Below, piece by piece: positions 32,440-45,474 of a stretch of 64,000 nt of DNA. Below the pieces are notes generated by a model, which made no database searches, had not been told where the DNA came from, and saw nothing but the letters and a program-made list of their open reading frames with translations. Position 1 is the first letter of the stretch, and every line of letters begins with the position of its first letter. Made by a program: the position numbers and the translations under genes. Source of the stretch: Haliotis asinina (Eukaryota > Mollusca > Gastropoda > Lepetellida > Haliotidae); NCBI RefSeq assembly GCF_037392515.1, contig NC_090288.1:11019969-11083968 (forward strand). The letters are read 5' to 3'.

Positions 32440-33830
32440 GTCAAATCTGACCATGGAAAACCTTCGTCTCGCCCTCCATAACAATCACTACAGGTTTAGA
32501 CCAAATGTTTGGTCAAACTTTAGAAATGTTAGATCTGGATCACAGACAGCACAGACACTGGATGGTACTGGTTTGCGCCAGGGTTAAATGTTCGGTCTAA
32601 TTTTTTGGACATTATATACACAACTCCCAAGAAAGTCATCAGAGAGGTAAACTGTCAACCAATAGTGCAAAACAGACGAGCAAAGAAAGAGCTAGTTAAC
32701 ACACCACATGAATTTTGACAGAAAAGGGACTGCATCACTAAAAGCAAACTATGGCTGACTTGACAGAGAAAAAACAACACTGGGTAGCGTAGAATCCCGT
32801 GTTAGCTTCATGTAAGAATTATTGCGACACTCGATAATATTCCAACACAACGATGTCGGCCTGTCAAAAATCGGTTCTGAACAGATAAGCTAGTGACAGA
32901 CATCATGACCATCGCCATTACCCAATCCTATAAGTCGCCTCTGGCAAACATTACGGGCAACATTATAACCCTACTCAAAACCTAATGAGAAATATCAGCA
33001 CAATGTTTAATTCAAAACCTAAAACGGAAGGACGTTTCACAAATATTTACATGCTTTCAGTTTCTTAAAAACAACGCGAAGACCCAAACTTTACAGACCT
33101 TATAAATTATCCACAACTTTATCCAAATTTAGCCTGGACCCGAATCTGGCCGAACAGCTGTCTTATTAACAAATGTAAGAAAAAACATGCACACCGATCC
33201 ATTACACCGATCTCACAAAGTATGAGCTCTGTATGTAAATACCAATGAACATTAGCTCGACCATTAACCAAATGCATCCTCTCTTCCATAGATTCATCAA
33301 CATGCCACATTAACTAACCGCTATACCAAACAGGAATGTTTACAACGTAGAAACAGTCCAGAACCCCTGCGGGCGATCTCGCTCGCCGACAAAAGATTAG
33401 AAAACACCTTGGTTACCAGGACTCTCCGTGTGTTTTGTTACCGTTCACTAAAACTTGTGTGGGCAGTGTTAGTTGTCGATGTTGCGTTGCTGAGGGACAT
33501 TAACTCAATTTGTAGTTATTATATTTTCAGTGTAAACTTTTGAGAATCTCTGTGATTAAATTCCCAACAGAAGCAATCACTGAATTGAAAACAACCACTT
33601 CGTTTGCGTTTGCGATGGGATTGGAAATCAAGATGAAATAAACTTGAAATCAATGTGTTTGTTACATCTGCGGAGATTTGAATACAACAGATAATTCTAG
33701 TCTGTTTATTGGTGCTTTTTTTTCTTTTCAGCTGTTGCCTGTTGTTTTGACTCAGAGGTGCAACTCGAGTTCAATTTCCGGTCGGTATACGTGAGTGCAC
33801 CCGTGCTCGATCACTACTGCGTAACTTCGT
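32440..33830. other. Intergenic, nothing recognised
   Basis: AT-rich, short ORFs only. Confidence 0.35.
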
Positions 33831-33832
33831 AA

Positions 33833-33940
33833 AACGATGCTCATGATGTTGACCACTGGATTGTCTGATTTATTTTATACACTCGGCCCCAATATAGCTG
33901 GAGTATTGCGGAGTGTCACGTTAAACAACGAAGATACAAA
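33833..33940 (-). mobile_element. Repeat family B, tail half, diverged
   Basis: GATGCTCATGATGTTGACCAC, GGATTGTCTG and CAATATAGCTGGAGTATTGC in family order. Confidence 0.65.
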
Positions 33941-34832
33941 CAAACCTTGGTGAAGAAGGGCCCAGATTTTCCAATACAATTTTGTTTATACACAAACCGG
34001 CTGCCCGCTGATATACGAAAGTGTTCCCAATTTTTCGCAGTGTGTTATAGTAATAATTCTTGCAACAACTAAAATCTTAATTGATGTTTAATGGTAGAAA
34101 AAAAACAAGAGTCAGGAATGTTTAAATGGAATGATGCGGTTAAACAGCCGTGTTGGACTTATATTTTAAGGTCACAGGTTGCGGTAACTCTCTACCTAGT
34201 AACAATGTGATATGTAAACTTTCGTTATTTTGTGTTTTAGTCCAATTTTAAAGAACGTGCTTTTCGTTTCTCCAACTTTTTTACGTTCTCTTGTTAGAGT
34301 TTAGTAACAAATCTGGCACATGAAGTCCGACCAGTTTATTCCAATGATATTAATCATAGAATAAAGTTTTTGCAGCAAGAAATAGGTTAAAAACTGCAAT
34401 AAACATTATTTTGCTTCAGTTTCAGACAAAACAAGTCTAAATGTTGTTGTCGTTTCTCACACTTAAAAATGTCCGTGTAGGCTCGATTCGATGTCAAGGT
34501 TGTTGGTCTCGGGGACTGACTTGTCTCACTGGTTAGTTTGACATGAACGCAGATTCCTGGTTTCATAGCCATGTTTCTCTATTGTAACTGATTTGTCTTC
34601 ACTCTCTGATGTGTGTAAAGGACACAGTCACAAGCCCCGTACAGTTAACCGTAAATGTGGTGCGTACTTAACAATGAATTAACAGCGAACACGATGTTAT
34701 TATGTAATGCACGACCGAACGTACAGTTGAACGCATGGTACAATGTACCTGACAATACAGTGAGTCATGTTTGTAGCTCACGTAGTACAATTTACATTGT
34801 ACCTCAGGTCTTCTCACAATGAGTGATTAAGC

Positions 34833-35095
34833 GAGTTTAGTTTTACGCCGCACCCAGCAATATTGCGTTATATGGCGGTGGTCTGTAAATAATCGAGTCT
34901 GGACCACACAATCCAGTCATCAACGGCCTGAACATCGATCTGCACAAATGGGAACCGATGACATGTGCCAACCAAGTCAGTGATCCAGAAAACCCGATCC
35001 CGTTAGTCCCCTCTTACGACAAGCATAGTCGCATTTTATGGCAAGCATGGGTTGCTGAAGGCCTGTTCTACCCCGGACCTTCACGGGTCTTCTCA
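34833..35095 (+). mobile_element. Repeat family B, full length
   Basis: Starts GCGAGTTTAGTTTTACGCCG, passes GGCGGTGGTCTGTAAATAAT, and ends CTACCCCGGACCTTCACGGG. Confidence 0.9.
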
Positions 35096-36439
35096 CAATA
35101 AACCTAAATATGCATCAGATAATATTCCTAACAGCGAACCCCAGAAGTGCATCCCATAATGAACCCTAAAACGTATAAACAGTATCTAACTAAAGACATT
35201 TTTAGCATGATAAACCGTATCTAAAAAGTGTTTTATGAATATTTCATATGCTGCATACGGTATCACTGTGTGCAACGCATAGAGCTCGGCCCAGTCGGAC
35301 GCACAAAGTATTCGTCGCACAAGGTATTTCAGAACGAAACTGGTAATGCATAGACACAGAAGCTCAAAATAAAGTGACTGAATAAAGCTGAAAAAGCAAC
35401 TGACTCATCCCCTGATTAGAAATCAATATGTTTTTTTCCAAGTATGAAACGACGAGAATGAAACTGCACCATACTCGTACTTGCGATTTTCACCGAAGTG
35501 GTGGGCGTCTGAGACTGACATGGCGTCGGGCTTTCCTCTAAAATTTCGAAGCACAACCCGATATGACTGGTGATCTGTTGAAACTTGAGTAAAACCTAAC
35601 TCACTACCTAAACAGTACTGTGTCTGACTGCTTGGCTTTGCCTTAAATTTTTTGTATATCGACTTCGTTATGTAAAATCGACCATGGTCAGAAATATTAT
35701 CCTTGTCCCTTGATGTGCTAGGTTAGGTCTTGGCTTGATGGTGGCCTGAGCATACTTTCTCTTCCATACATGTGCGGCAAAGTACAAGCACTTGTTTATA
35801 TACGTATATCGTATAATATCAATATATGCGTACCACGATAATCTGTACTTCGATAAACCCGTGCATTACTGGATATTAGACTAACAACTGGTCTCTGAAA
35901 TGAACTAGTTTATAGTAAAAAAACATAATATCACGATCAGTCATGCTTGTTTTTACGTAACGGTTACAAAGTAGATATAGAAACAATTTAACACAAAGAA
36001 TCAAGTCCTAGAAGACATGACAGACCATTTCCAATGTTACCTGTTACAACAGCACCCATACAAGTCATCAAGACGTGGAAAATCATAGGTTCATGTCCAG
36101 TAGATTCTGTCGTACAGACCCCGAAGCAAATATATCCAAGAAAGCCTACGCAAGTCTAGAAAATGTGGCAAGTCTAGCTTTCTTTAGCTTCAGGAATGAA
36201 GAAAGTCTCAGGGATTAATTTCATTGTATTATATTTTTACTATGAAATTGTTTCAGTAAAATATATTCATTTCATTGACAGTGGTCTGAGTATATCCTCC
36301 ATGCGTCGGGGACTTGTTATATAACGTATAAAAGTATTACCTATGTGTCATGAACACCTTGTTAAACCCATGCAATACAGGTTGTGAACCGTTTTATATT
36401 TCATATCTTGCTTCCCTGTACGGTAACATTGTAACTGGT
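35096..36439. other. Intergenic; one diverged copy of the 36.4-36.9 kb motif
   Basis: Around 35,640-35,700 is CCTTAAATTTTTTGTATATC and ATGTAAAATCGACCATGG, similar to the two units at 36.47 and 36.66 kb. Nothing else was seen. Confidence 0.4.
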
Positions 36440-36865
36440 AGTATTTTATATGGTCTGTTATATCCCCTGGGACTGCAGCCTTTCCCTTAATTTTTTTGTA
36501 TATCTATCCTGTAATGTAAACTTATGCATCATTGTTCGTGGAATATTGCGTCTCTGAGGCCTGGACACACCTGTACAAACATTCTGCATAACCGATGATA
36601 TTGTACACAACCTTGTTGTACTTGTATAAGTTCTCGTGACCATCTTGTAGAGTGGGCTCTGTCTTAAAACTTATGCATATTTACTATATAGTGTAAAATT
36701 AAGCATTATTGGTAGTATCTCTCCTGCTGAACATATATGTATAGATATTCAGCAACATCGTCATATAGCCTTGCTGTGTTTATACGTTTCTGTATATTGT
36801 ATGGACCATGTTGTACATTTGGCCGATGGCCCATAACTTTGTACTCAGTCTGAATAAAGGGAACA
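36440..36865 (+). repeat. Two diverged ~190-bp units ending in AATAAA, retroelement 3'-end-like
   Basis: CTTAATTTTTTTGTATATC near 36,487 and CTTAAAACTTATGCATATTT near 36,664 begin similar blocks, each continuing with ATGTAAA or GTGTAAA and GCATCATTG or GCATTATTG. The stretch ends with GTACTCAGTCTGAATAAAGG, then passes straight into the GACT minisatellite. It looks like the 3' UTR of a LINE or a gene, but no reverse transcriptase is present. Confidence 0.35.
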
Positions 36866-36879
36866 GAATAGACTGCCTG

Positions 36880-37990
36880 GCTGTCTTCATTTACTGACTT
36901 TACTGACAGACTTGTACTGTGACTGACTGACTTCACTGACTGAATAGTGCTGTGTCTGACTGACTTCACTGACTAAATAGTACTGTGACTGACTGCCTGG
37001 CTGTCTTCATTTACTGACTTTACTGACAGACTTGTACTGTGACTGAGTTACTTCACTGACTGAATGAGTAGTGCTGTGTCTGACTGACCTCACTGACTGA
37101 ATAGTACTGTGACTGACTGTCTGGCTTTCTTCATTTTCTGACTTCATTGACTGAGTGATTTGTACTGTGACTGACTGACTTCACTGACTAAATAGTACCG
37201 TGACTGACTGCCTGGCTTTCTTCATTTACTGACTTTACTGACTGACTTGTACTGTGATTGAGTTACTTCACTGACTGACTGAGTAGTGCTGTGTCTGACT
37301 GACTTCACTGACTGAATAGTACTGTGACTGACTGCCTGGCTTTCTTCATTTACTGACTTTACTGACTGACTTGTACTGTGACTAACTGAGTTACTTCACT
37401 GACTGACTGAGTAGTGCTGTGTCTGACTGACCTCACTGACTGAATAGTACTGTGACTGACTGCCTGGCTTTCTTCATTTTCTGACTTCATTGACTGAGTG
37501 ATTTGTACTGTGACTGACTGACTTGACTGTCTGAGTGACTTGTACTGTGACTGACTGACTTCACTGACTGAGTAACTTGTACTGTGACTGACTGACTTCA
37601 CTGACTAAATAGTACTGTGACTGACTGCCTGGCTTTCTTCATTTTCGGACTCCACTGACTGAGTGACTTGTACTGTGACTGACGGACTTCACTGACTGAG
37701 TGACTTGTACTGTGACTGACTGACTTCACGGACTGAGTGACTTGTACTGTGACTGACTGACTTCACTGACTGAGTGACTTGTACTGTGACTGACTGACTT
37801 CACTGACTGAGTGTCTTGTACTGTGACTGACTGACTTCACTGACTGAGTGACTTGTACTGTGTCTGACTGTCTGGCTCTCTTCATTGACGTATTTCACTG
37901 ACTGACTGATTGATTTGTACTTTGTACTGACTGACATTAGCGACTGACTGACTCACTCACTGACTTCACTCACTGACTTCACTCACTCAC
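36880..37990. repeat. GACT-based minisatellite, 37-bp unit with longer periodicity
   Basis: Regular 37-bp spacing of CTTGTACTGTGACTGAC can be measured at 37667, 37704, 37741 and 37778. The left part has a longer unit that adds GCCTGGCTTTCTTCATTT. Reverse-strand ORFs with repeated SVKSVSHST are products of the repeat. Confidence 0.95.
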
Positions 37991-38553
37991 TCACTCACTC
38001 TGGGAGGAAGTCAACTGACATGTAAACATGCACGGGGCAATGACATATATTCCGTCAAAGCAAAATGTCGGTGAGGATAAATAATCGTTAGAACAACACG
38101 CCTGTGCTTTCTTTGAATGTCTGGAAACAAGGCTGGCGTAGCCACCAACTTCCTGTCTGCAATGTCCTCTCGGCGTCTGGCGACATGTGAATGTAGATGT
38201 ACACGAGAGCCTCCCCCCAGTCCTCCCCTCCCCCAACCCCTTCATGTTGACATGAGTTTGCAACGCTGGTGTACAGTCGCGATGACTCACAGTGCCGCCG
38301 ACTCCTTCTCTTGCCATCAATATGAATGAACCGCTACACCGTGGTGAACAGACTCCGTCTGTTCAGCTTACGAAGTTGTCATAAATGTGGCTTACGAATA
38401 CGACGCTTGATATAAAACGGCGGAAACGTCTCCTATTTGAACCATCGACCCAGTGCATGCCATGTACATGCATGTGGTACAGATGTTGAAATGTCGGCCA
38501 TGACATTGCCATATGTGTGAGTCGGATGCTTTACCTTTATAAAGTTAAATTGG
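37991..38553. other. Intergenic, nothing recognised
   Basis: Overlapping ORFs on both strands at 37991-38329 show no family features. Confidence 0.35.
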
Positions 38554-38680
38554 CGGTGGGGTAGCCTCGTGGTTAAAGTGTTCACCGAAGACGCGGGTTT
38601 GATTCCCCACATCGGCAAAATGTGTGGAGCCCATTTCTGGTGTCCCCCGCCGTGATATTACTGGAATGTTGCCCAAACGA
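38554..38680 (+). mobile_element. SINE family A
   Basis: GGTGGGGTAGCCTCGTGGTT (A box), GGGTTTGATTCCCCACATC (B box), GTGTCCCCCGCCGTGATAT. Confidence 0.9.
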
Positions 38681-39166
38681 TTGATCATTAAAAAGTCAAC
38701 TATAGATATCAGTGTGACATTTAATTATGCATAGCAACCATATATAAGGCAATTTCCAAGCACAAATATGGTTAGAAATGATTTCTTCGGTCTTAAAGCT
38801 TAGCACTGCGAGCAGATCGTATGTTCCATGGAAACTCAATGACTGTAATCATCCTCTGAAAATTCATCGATTATGGAACCAATGGGTATGCTCCTGAACA
38901 CGCAGCACATCGTTGACGAACGAGACGAAGACGAAAAAACGTCTGTGGGATAGCCTGAAATTCTGCCTGAAGACCAAGTTTTGAAGATTACCAGATTGAT
39001 GATTATTTTTTCTCACCCACCTGCCCAACGCGTTCCAGGCTTACTCAATCGGTGCATATCAGGAGCGTATGCAGGCCAGGCCATTCTCACAATGCCGTTT
39101 TGATTGAGAAATACCATTCACAAGTCTGGCCCGATGTGACCAAGCATATCATCCTGAAGAAGAGTG

Positions 39167-39433
39167 AGCGAGCGAGTTTAGTTTCACGCCGCACTCAACA
39201 ATATTCCAGCTATATGGAGGCGGTCTGTAAATAATCGAGTCTGGACCAGACGATCCAGTGATCAACAACATGAACATCGATATGCGCACTTGGGAACCGA
39301 TGACACGTGTCAACCAAGTCAGCGAACCTGACCACCCGATCCCGTTAGTCGCCTCTTAAAGTCAAGCATAGTCGCCTTTTATGGCAAGCATGGATTGCTG
39401 AAGACCTATTCTACCCCGGACCTTCACGGGTCT
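39167..39433 (+). mobile_element. Repeat family B, full length
   Basis: GCGAGTTTAGTTTCACGCCG through GTCGCCTCTTAAAGTCAAGC to CCCCGGACCTTCACGGGTC. Confidence 0.92.
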
Positions 39434-40605
39434 CCTGAAGAAGAGAACCAGGTCGCGAAGAGTAGGAACAACAATTTCCTCTCTGTATCTGATAACAGCC
39501 AATTTTAAGTTTCAAATTTTCGTTGGAAATAATGTCTTTGCCCCCAACATCCAAACCGAAAAGTACGGTTTTTTTATTATTCAGCATTTAATTGTTTCTA
39601 AAGCACCAAATAAAAAATTGTTATCGCGTAATCTGTCATTGTCGGCAATGCATTTTAGGATGTTTCTGCCTTAAGCTGTCGTAAATCTCCAATGCTGAAA
39701 AACGATACAATAAAAACATTGAATAGACCCCATTGTTCAAAATCAACAGTGTCATGCACGGCCGTAGGTGCACGTGATCTGCAATCCGATGTCAGTGGCG
39801 ATGCCGTTGCTTCTGTTTCTTCACATGTCAGATGAAAGGAGCGCCCGTTGTTTAATATCCCTTGTATATACAATTCACTTTGATAAGATGACTCATGTTG
39901 TTTTTTCCCAAACAAAATTGTTTAACTATGAACACCCACGTGGCCGTGGAAGGAAAGTTTAGTTTTCTAGGCGTCCCTTGTTTTAAAGCTGTTGAGGAAC
40001 TTAGGTTTCTCCTCCTTCGGACGCTTGGCAGAATGGTCGGGATCGATACTGACGATTTTAGTAAATGGTTCGTCTGGTCCAAACTCGAATGCTTATAGTT
40101 GTGAGCAACGTTGTATTTTCTTTGAAGATTTAAGGTACTCTGAATTTACTAGTGGTGATCCGATTAATTGAAATAATTAAATATTGGTAACAGTGACCAG
40201 ACGACCAAACATTCGATCACATTTTCTCATGATCGAACTCAAATAATTTTGGAACTGCTTAGTTAGTTTTTGGGACATATGAATATGGAACATATCTTCG
40301 ACGTTGTCAAAGCCTGAAAACATGTTCTATTCTTAGAATACACTCTTCTTTTACTCATACATCATGACTGAAAATGTTATGTAGACTCTTGGAAGTTTGA
40401 GTTCATGATATATCAGGCATCACTTTAAAGCAGGAAGTTGCATCATGTTATACTTGCCTGCAATAACAACCTGTATAGGTAAATTTGAAAAATGTCGCTA
40501 GCCATTTTTCCCATCATCAATTGTGAGATTTCAGTCACTTCGCAATTCTAGAATTTACACACGCTGTCAATGTGTACTTTTATCTGATCGCAAGTGAAGG
40601 GAAGG
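39434..40605. other. Intergenic, nothing recognised
   Basis: Overlapping short ORFs on both strands at 39.65-40.1 kb have no recognisable domain. Confidence 0.35.
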
Positions 40606-40627
40606 TGGTGGTCTGTCTGTCTGTCTG

Positions 40628-40712
<85 letters not shown>
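40606..40712. repeat. Compound microsatellite (TCTG)n(TC)n(TG)n
   Basis: Successive TCTG, TC and TG blocks on the plus strand. ORFs across it are artefacts. Confidence 0.97.
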
Positions 40713-40714
<2 letters not shown>

Positions 40715-40764
40715 TCCTGAGCATAGTTTCTCTTCCATACAGAAGAAGGAGGGAGGGAGCGAGT

Positions 40765-40902
40765 ATGGTTTTTAGCGCGGTTTTAGCAATATTCCAACAT
40801 TATCACGGCGGGGGACACCAGAGATGAGCCTCACATATGTCGTGAATCGAACCCGGGTCTTCGGCGTGAACGCTTTAACCGCTAAGCCATCCACATCGCC
40901 CT
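40765..40902 (-). mobile_element. SINE family A, full length
   Basis: TTTAGCAATATTCCAACATT, ATCACGGCGGGGGACACCAG, GTGAATCGAACCCGGGTCTT, TTTAACCGCTAAGCCATCC. Confidence 0.9.
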
Positions 40903-41655
40903 CTGTGAACATACGATTACAGTGAAGCCCCGTTAGTCCGGACCCCGATAATTCGGATGCCTCCCGAAAGATGCCACCTTGTTACCACTGACGTATATGC
41001 CTATTTAATTTGCCTCGATAATCAGTTTCCGGAACCGGAAGCTAAACCAGTCATTAAGATTAACGGTAAATTGCTTCACAGTCCGGACACTGTGTATACT
41101 ACATTGATTCAGTATAATAGGGTCCAGACTTGCTTGAAACTGGAGACACTCCGTGTGGAATGAACAAAGGGGAATATCTTCTGCACAACAATGTCAAGAA
41201 TTGCATCAAAGCGGTGGTATTGTCATGCCGCTGCATAAAAGTGTGTGCGTGGTCAGGCGACAGTATGCCATTAAAAGATTGTTTCTATATGATATTGTCA
41301 GACGGTTTTGTCAAACAAAGTTTAAGTTCCTCGTTGCTTTTACTCACTGCGTGCTGCACTCACAGTCCCTACATATATGTGAGTAGATCCATTCATTAAC
41401 ACCTGTACAGATACATGTTACTCCTGTACATTGCTGACATACATTGAAAACCATGTCATATTCCAGCATCCGGGCATTACAGAGCCATGACAACATATGT
41501 CAAGCAGCCATACGCGCCATAAAATTTTCGTGTAGACTCCCCATGGAGTTGATAGCGAAATATAAAGGACATGCTGACATGCTGTCTGAGTAACGTCAAT
41601 GGTACGATACTCACATATGCAATGCGAACAGGGTTATTAATAATCTGTAAGTTTA
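40903..41655. other. Intergenic, nothing recognised
   Basis: ORFs of 68-89 codons overlap in different frames without domain features. Confidence 0.3.
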
Positions 41656-41659
41656 CACA

Positions 41660-41912
41660 CTGACGGGATCCGTGAAGATCCATGTTAGAATTGATCTTCA
41701 GTACCCCATGCATGTCGTAATAGGAGAATATATCGGAATCGGGTGGTCTTGTTCATTGATTTGATTAACATTTCATCCTATTCCAGCTGCGTAGATCGTT
41801 GCTGTTGCTGTTGATCACTGGATTGTCTGGTCGAGACTCGATTGTTATTAACAACCGCCATATAGCTGGAATAATGCTGACTGCGGCGTAAAACTAAACT
41901 CACTCACTGGTA
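41660..41912 (-). mobile_element. Repeat family B, near full, rearranged head
   Basis: GATCTTCAGTACCCCATGCA, GGTCTTGTTC, GATCACTGGATTGTCTGGTC and the CTAAACTCACTCACTG tail. Confidence 0.8.
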
Positions 41913-44900
41913 TACGGGCGTCAACTCCTAAAGTACATTTGAAGTTCATAAAATATAACAGTAAAGAATAAATTGCTTGTATTTGATTTCTTGATTGGGT
42001 TACCAATAGTCCACAAGCGTCTCAAAGATAATGTAATCAAGACTTGCCAACAGAATCAACACAATACGAAACTAGATAATTTAACAGAGAGACCTAGAGT
42101 GTAGAAATACAGGCACACAGTGAGTCTATTGTCGAGAGGACAGTTTTTTCAACTTGGGCCCAGTTATCCCATATGACGCAACTAAATAATGTGTGACTGG
42201 AAATAAAAGGCTGAAAGCGGTTTTTGCAGGTTGACAGAAATTGGAGCAGGGAAAGTGATCTGTTCGCTTAGCGTCCGTGGGTGGGACAGCGAAATGGTTG
42301 GTCAGAATCTAACGGTGATACAGCTGTTGAAATTGAATTACATTTCAGTCCGAAGTAATTACCTCCCCTTGCACAACTATTCAGCTTAACGCGTCTGTTT
42401 TAAGGGTTTTGTGTCCGACGAGCCTTGCTCAAAGTCTGTACTGAATGCTGAACCCACGAATGAAAAGTAAATATAATCTATCCTCGAAGAGGCAAATCTA
42501 GATAAGCGAACGCTGTTATTTTTAGAAATTATAACAGACACTATTATTTTTTACCTAAGAGACTTATACAAGCTTGGTGTCAGACCTTTGCTCAGCGTTA
42601 TGATATGATATTATGCGTTTATGATAAAAACATTGCGGTTTCTTAACACGTTTAAGATCTAAGAATAGACGAACCAACACTTTGAGCCAAGCTGAATGAG
42701 GAAATATTAATAAACTGCACTGAATGTGCTAAATGTTCATTAAAGTCACATAACGTCCTTTGCGATGTTAAGTCTTTCATGTCCGAGGGGTGTTGTATTA
42801 TAGAATCTGTGGTTTCCACTTTAATGAACTTGCTGTGGGTGTTGTCACACATTGTACCATTAATTACACAGAACAGGATAAAAATGAACAGATTTGGAAA
42901 GAGTTTTCCTTTTTAAACTAAACAGTGTATAAATTAGTTAAGTTCCTCTTTCTTGCATACAAATGAAAGGGAAATCAGATTTATTCGAGTTAACCGTGCT
43001 TCGAGATAAGCATCGAGTGTCCATCACACCGAAACAATTTGGATAAGTCGGTTTACTTCGTCTTAAATCATTTATCGATTTAGTGTAGTTCGGATGTTCT
43101 TAACTATAACATGTACATGCTGTCAGTGGTTGTTCAAGTGGAGAGTTGGCAGTTTGAGCCCGGCCACATAACACCAAAGCACGTTAAATGATGTTACTTG
43201 TTGTTGCCCTGCCTTTTGGTCTCCATTTAAGGATTAAAACAAAGAGTGATGATACTGTTGTCCCAGTTGGCTAGCGCTCTAACACAGACAGAACTGACTT
43301 AGGTCAGACTAGTAGGCACTAGCCACAAGTCATGCGCACGCGAACGAACATCCTGGCATGTCAATACACATGTCAATATTTCAGGATGACAATATCACCT
43401 CACCTCACTTTTACTTAAAAATAATAACAAAAAAACTTATCTCGAACTAATAGTTACACAGAGCGTTAAAGTTATATGTGTCCAAGCAATTGAACCGTTT
43501 GCCAGTAATGTCGGAAAATCAGGGTTCGACTTTTCCGTTAGAGAAATGTGTTAAAATGAGAAATGCCTTGACTAAAATGTAAAATGGATGCTTTATTGCT
43601 AAAAACGAGTAAATCACTTTCACATACGTATATCAACTTCATGAAGAAAACAACGTATGTTAACAATCATGACTGATGATTGACAACGACAAGAATTCAT
43701 GCATAATGTGACGCAGACATAACCCATTATAAATCACACATAAACTCACTGTTACTCATTGCGCGATACGTGACCTGTGACTGTGTGACTTATTCGGGCC
43801 TCCTGTCTGAATCGGTGCACGTGACATCAATGTTCGGAGCTTGGGAGGAGCAGGGGAAAGCAACTGGGCGCTGTTTATCAACAGAACAGCTCTAGTGGTT
43901 GGATGTAGCCGTTTTGAGGTAAGAACATATTTGACTTGACCTACCTATATTTCTATCACGTCATTCACGAAACACACACCACAAATATACTCACAATTTC
44001 ATATTTTCAGAGATTTAATTTTATTTTATATATATCATTCACCTTTTCAGTTACACTGTACAAGGAAATGTTTTCAATGTGGATTATCAAGTTTAAATAA
44101 TAATTTAAAAAACGAATCCTAATCATAAACCTTGCATTTAAACCTTAATCCGTTCACTAACAAGGTGCGATATCAGTATCATAATCCGTATTACTTGTTA
44201 AGTGTCGATAGCTTTAGAAGAGGGTGGGAAATGGACTATTTGCTCAACAACTCTGTTTAAAGCCCATTTGTTCGCATTTAGCTTGTTAAGCGTTGCAAGG
44301 GGGTTGAAGTTTCAATGACATGCGACACTCAAACATATCTTATCTGCACTGAGTATTGAAAGTCTTTTCGTGGGAGTAACTAGAGATGTTAAAAGTACAG
44401 GTGCATAATGCACGCCTTTTGGGCGGAAAAAGAAGAGGTTTTCAAAATATATCGCTATGTCCCGTAACCGCCCATCACTTGAAGTTTGCATATCACTAGT
44501 GAAGAGATTCCTGTGGTTTCGTCATGCTGACAATATTTTTCATTTTCCATGAAATAACGGAAATATCAAACTATCCCAAAATCAAAATTCGAAGCGCGAA
44601 TCGCGTCCGAGTCTCGCAAGATACATGAGCTGGGGTGGATCCAATGTTTTGGAGAAGGGGGGTTGCATATAATCCATGGGGACAAAATGCGAATCCCTGT
44701 GGAGATAAATACATCTTGTTAATTTCCAAGCGAGTTTGACAACACATAAACGAACGGGCAAAAGTTACCATGCCAAATTTAATCTGAAATGTTTTACTCC
44801 ATTCCTGCATCTATACAGTTACCCAATGGAGATGTTATTGTTATTTTGGCTTCTCCAATGAAATGACTGTGTGCATATTATTCATACACCTGTTATTAAA

Positions 44901-45470
44901 ATCCACTGTTCTTTTTCACAATGGTGCTAGTTAGTTTTTAATATGAATGATTTCGACTTGGTATCGTTTTTTTGCCTGCTTACACTGTCCTTAGTTAAGA
45001 GGCTGATTAGTGCCATTGTCATCTTTGTAAAACTGATTTGTTAAGCATAGCATATCGACGTTACAGCGGCTTGCTATGAAAAAGATGAAGCTATGTTCAG
45101 AAACAACCTCTGTATCAATTTTGTGGCGATAATTGTCTCTATACTTTTACGCCACCACGCCCAAAATTTGAAAATAAGATTTTGAACGAGTTTCGTTTGA
45201 CCCCAGACAATTGTTAACGGCTTTGTGGATAACAGGGTTATGTTTCTGCAAAGGTGTAGAATGACATCTTCAATCGGTGCGCTAGTTATTTAGCTAGGAT
45301 GGGTGTTAGGGGAATGTGAGGCTGTGAATATGAATATGAATTAAGGAAACTGTTTAGGAATGACTTGGGGAGTTCTCATTTCCTCTCACACAGTCTGTGG
45401 TTTCCATGGAGGAAGGGACATCTGGCTTGTATTACCCAATTAGTGGGATTTTTATTTCATGCCATGTGCA
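41913..45470. other. Long intergenic stretch, no gene supported
   Basis: 3.5 kb of AT-rich sequence. At 43,130-43,330 is a block (CACGTTAAATGATGTTACTT, TGTTGCCCTGCCTTTTGGTC) whose core resembles one at 46,750-46,810, perhaps another dispersed repeat. A donor-like GAGGTAAGAAC at 43,915-43,925 could end a non-coding exon, but nothing else supports this. Confidence 0.35.
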
Positions 45471-45474
45471 GGTT

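Noticed and set aside
38554..38640. A true tRNA gene suggested by A and B boxes
   Set aside because: The boxes occur in many copies with a constant non-tRNA body and tail, and no cloverleaf acceptor stem is evident; this is SINE family A.
43840..43925. Possible non-coding first exon ending GAGGTAAGAAC
   Set aside because: Only a donor-like motif supports it; no coding exon or promoter follows that I can identify.
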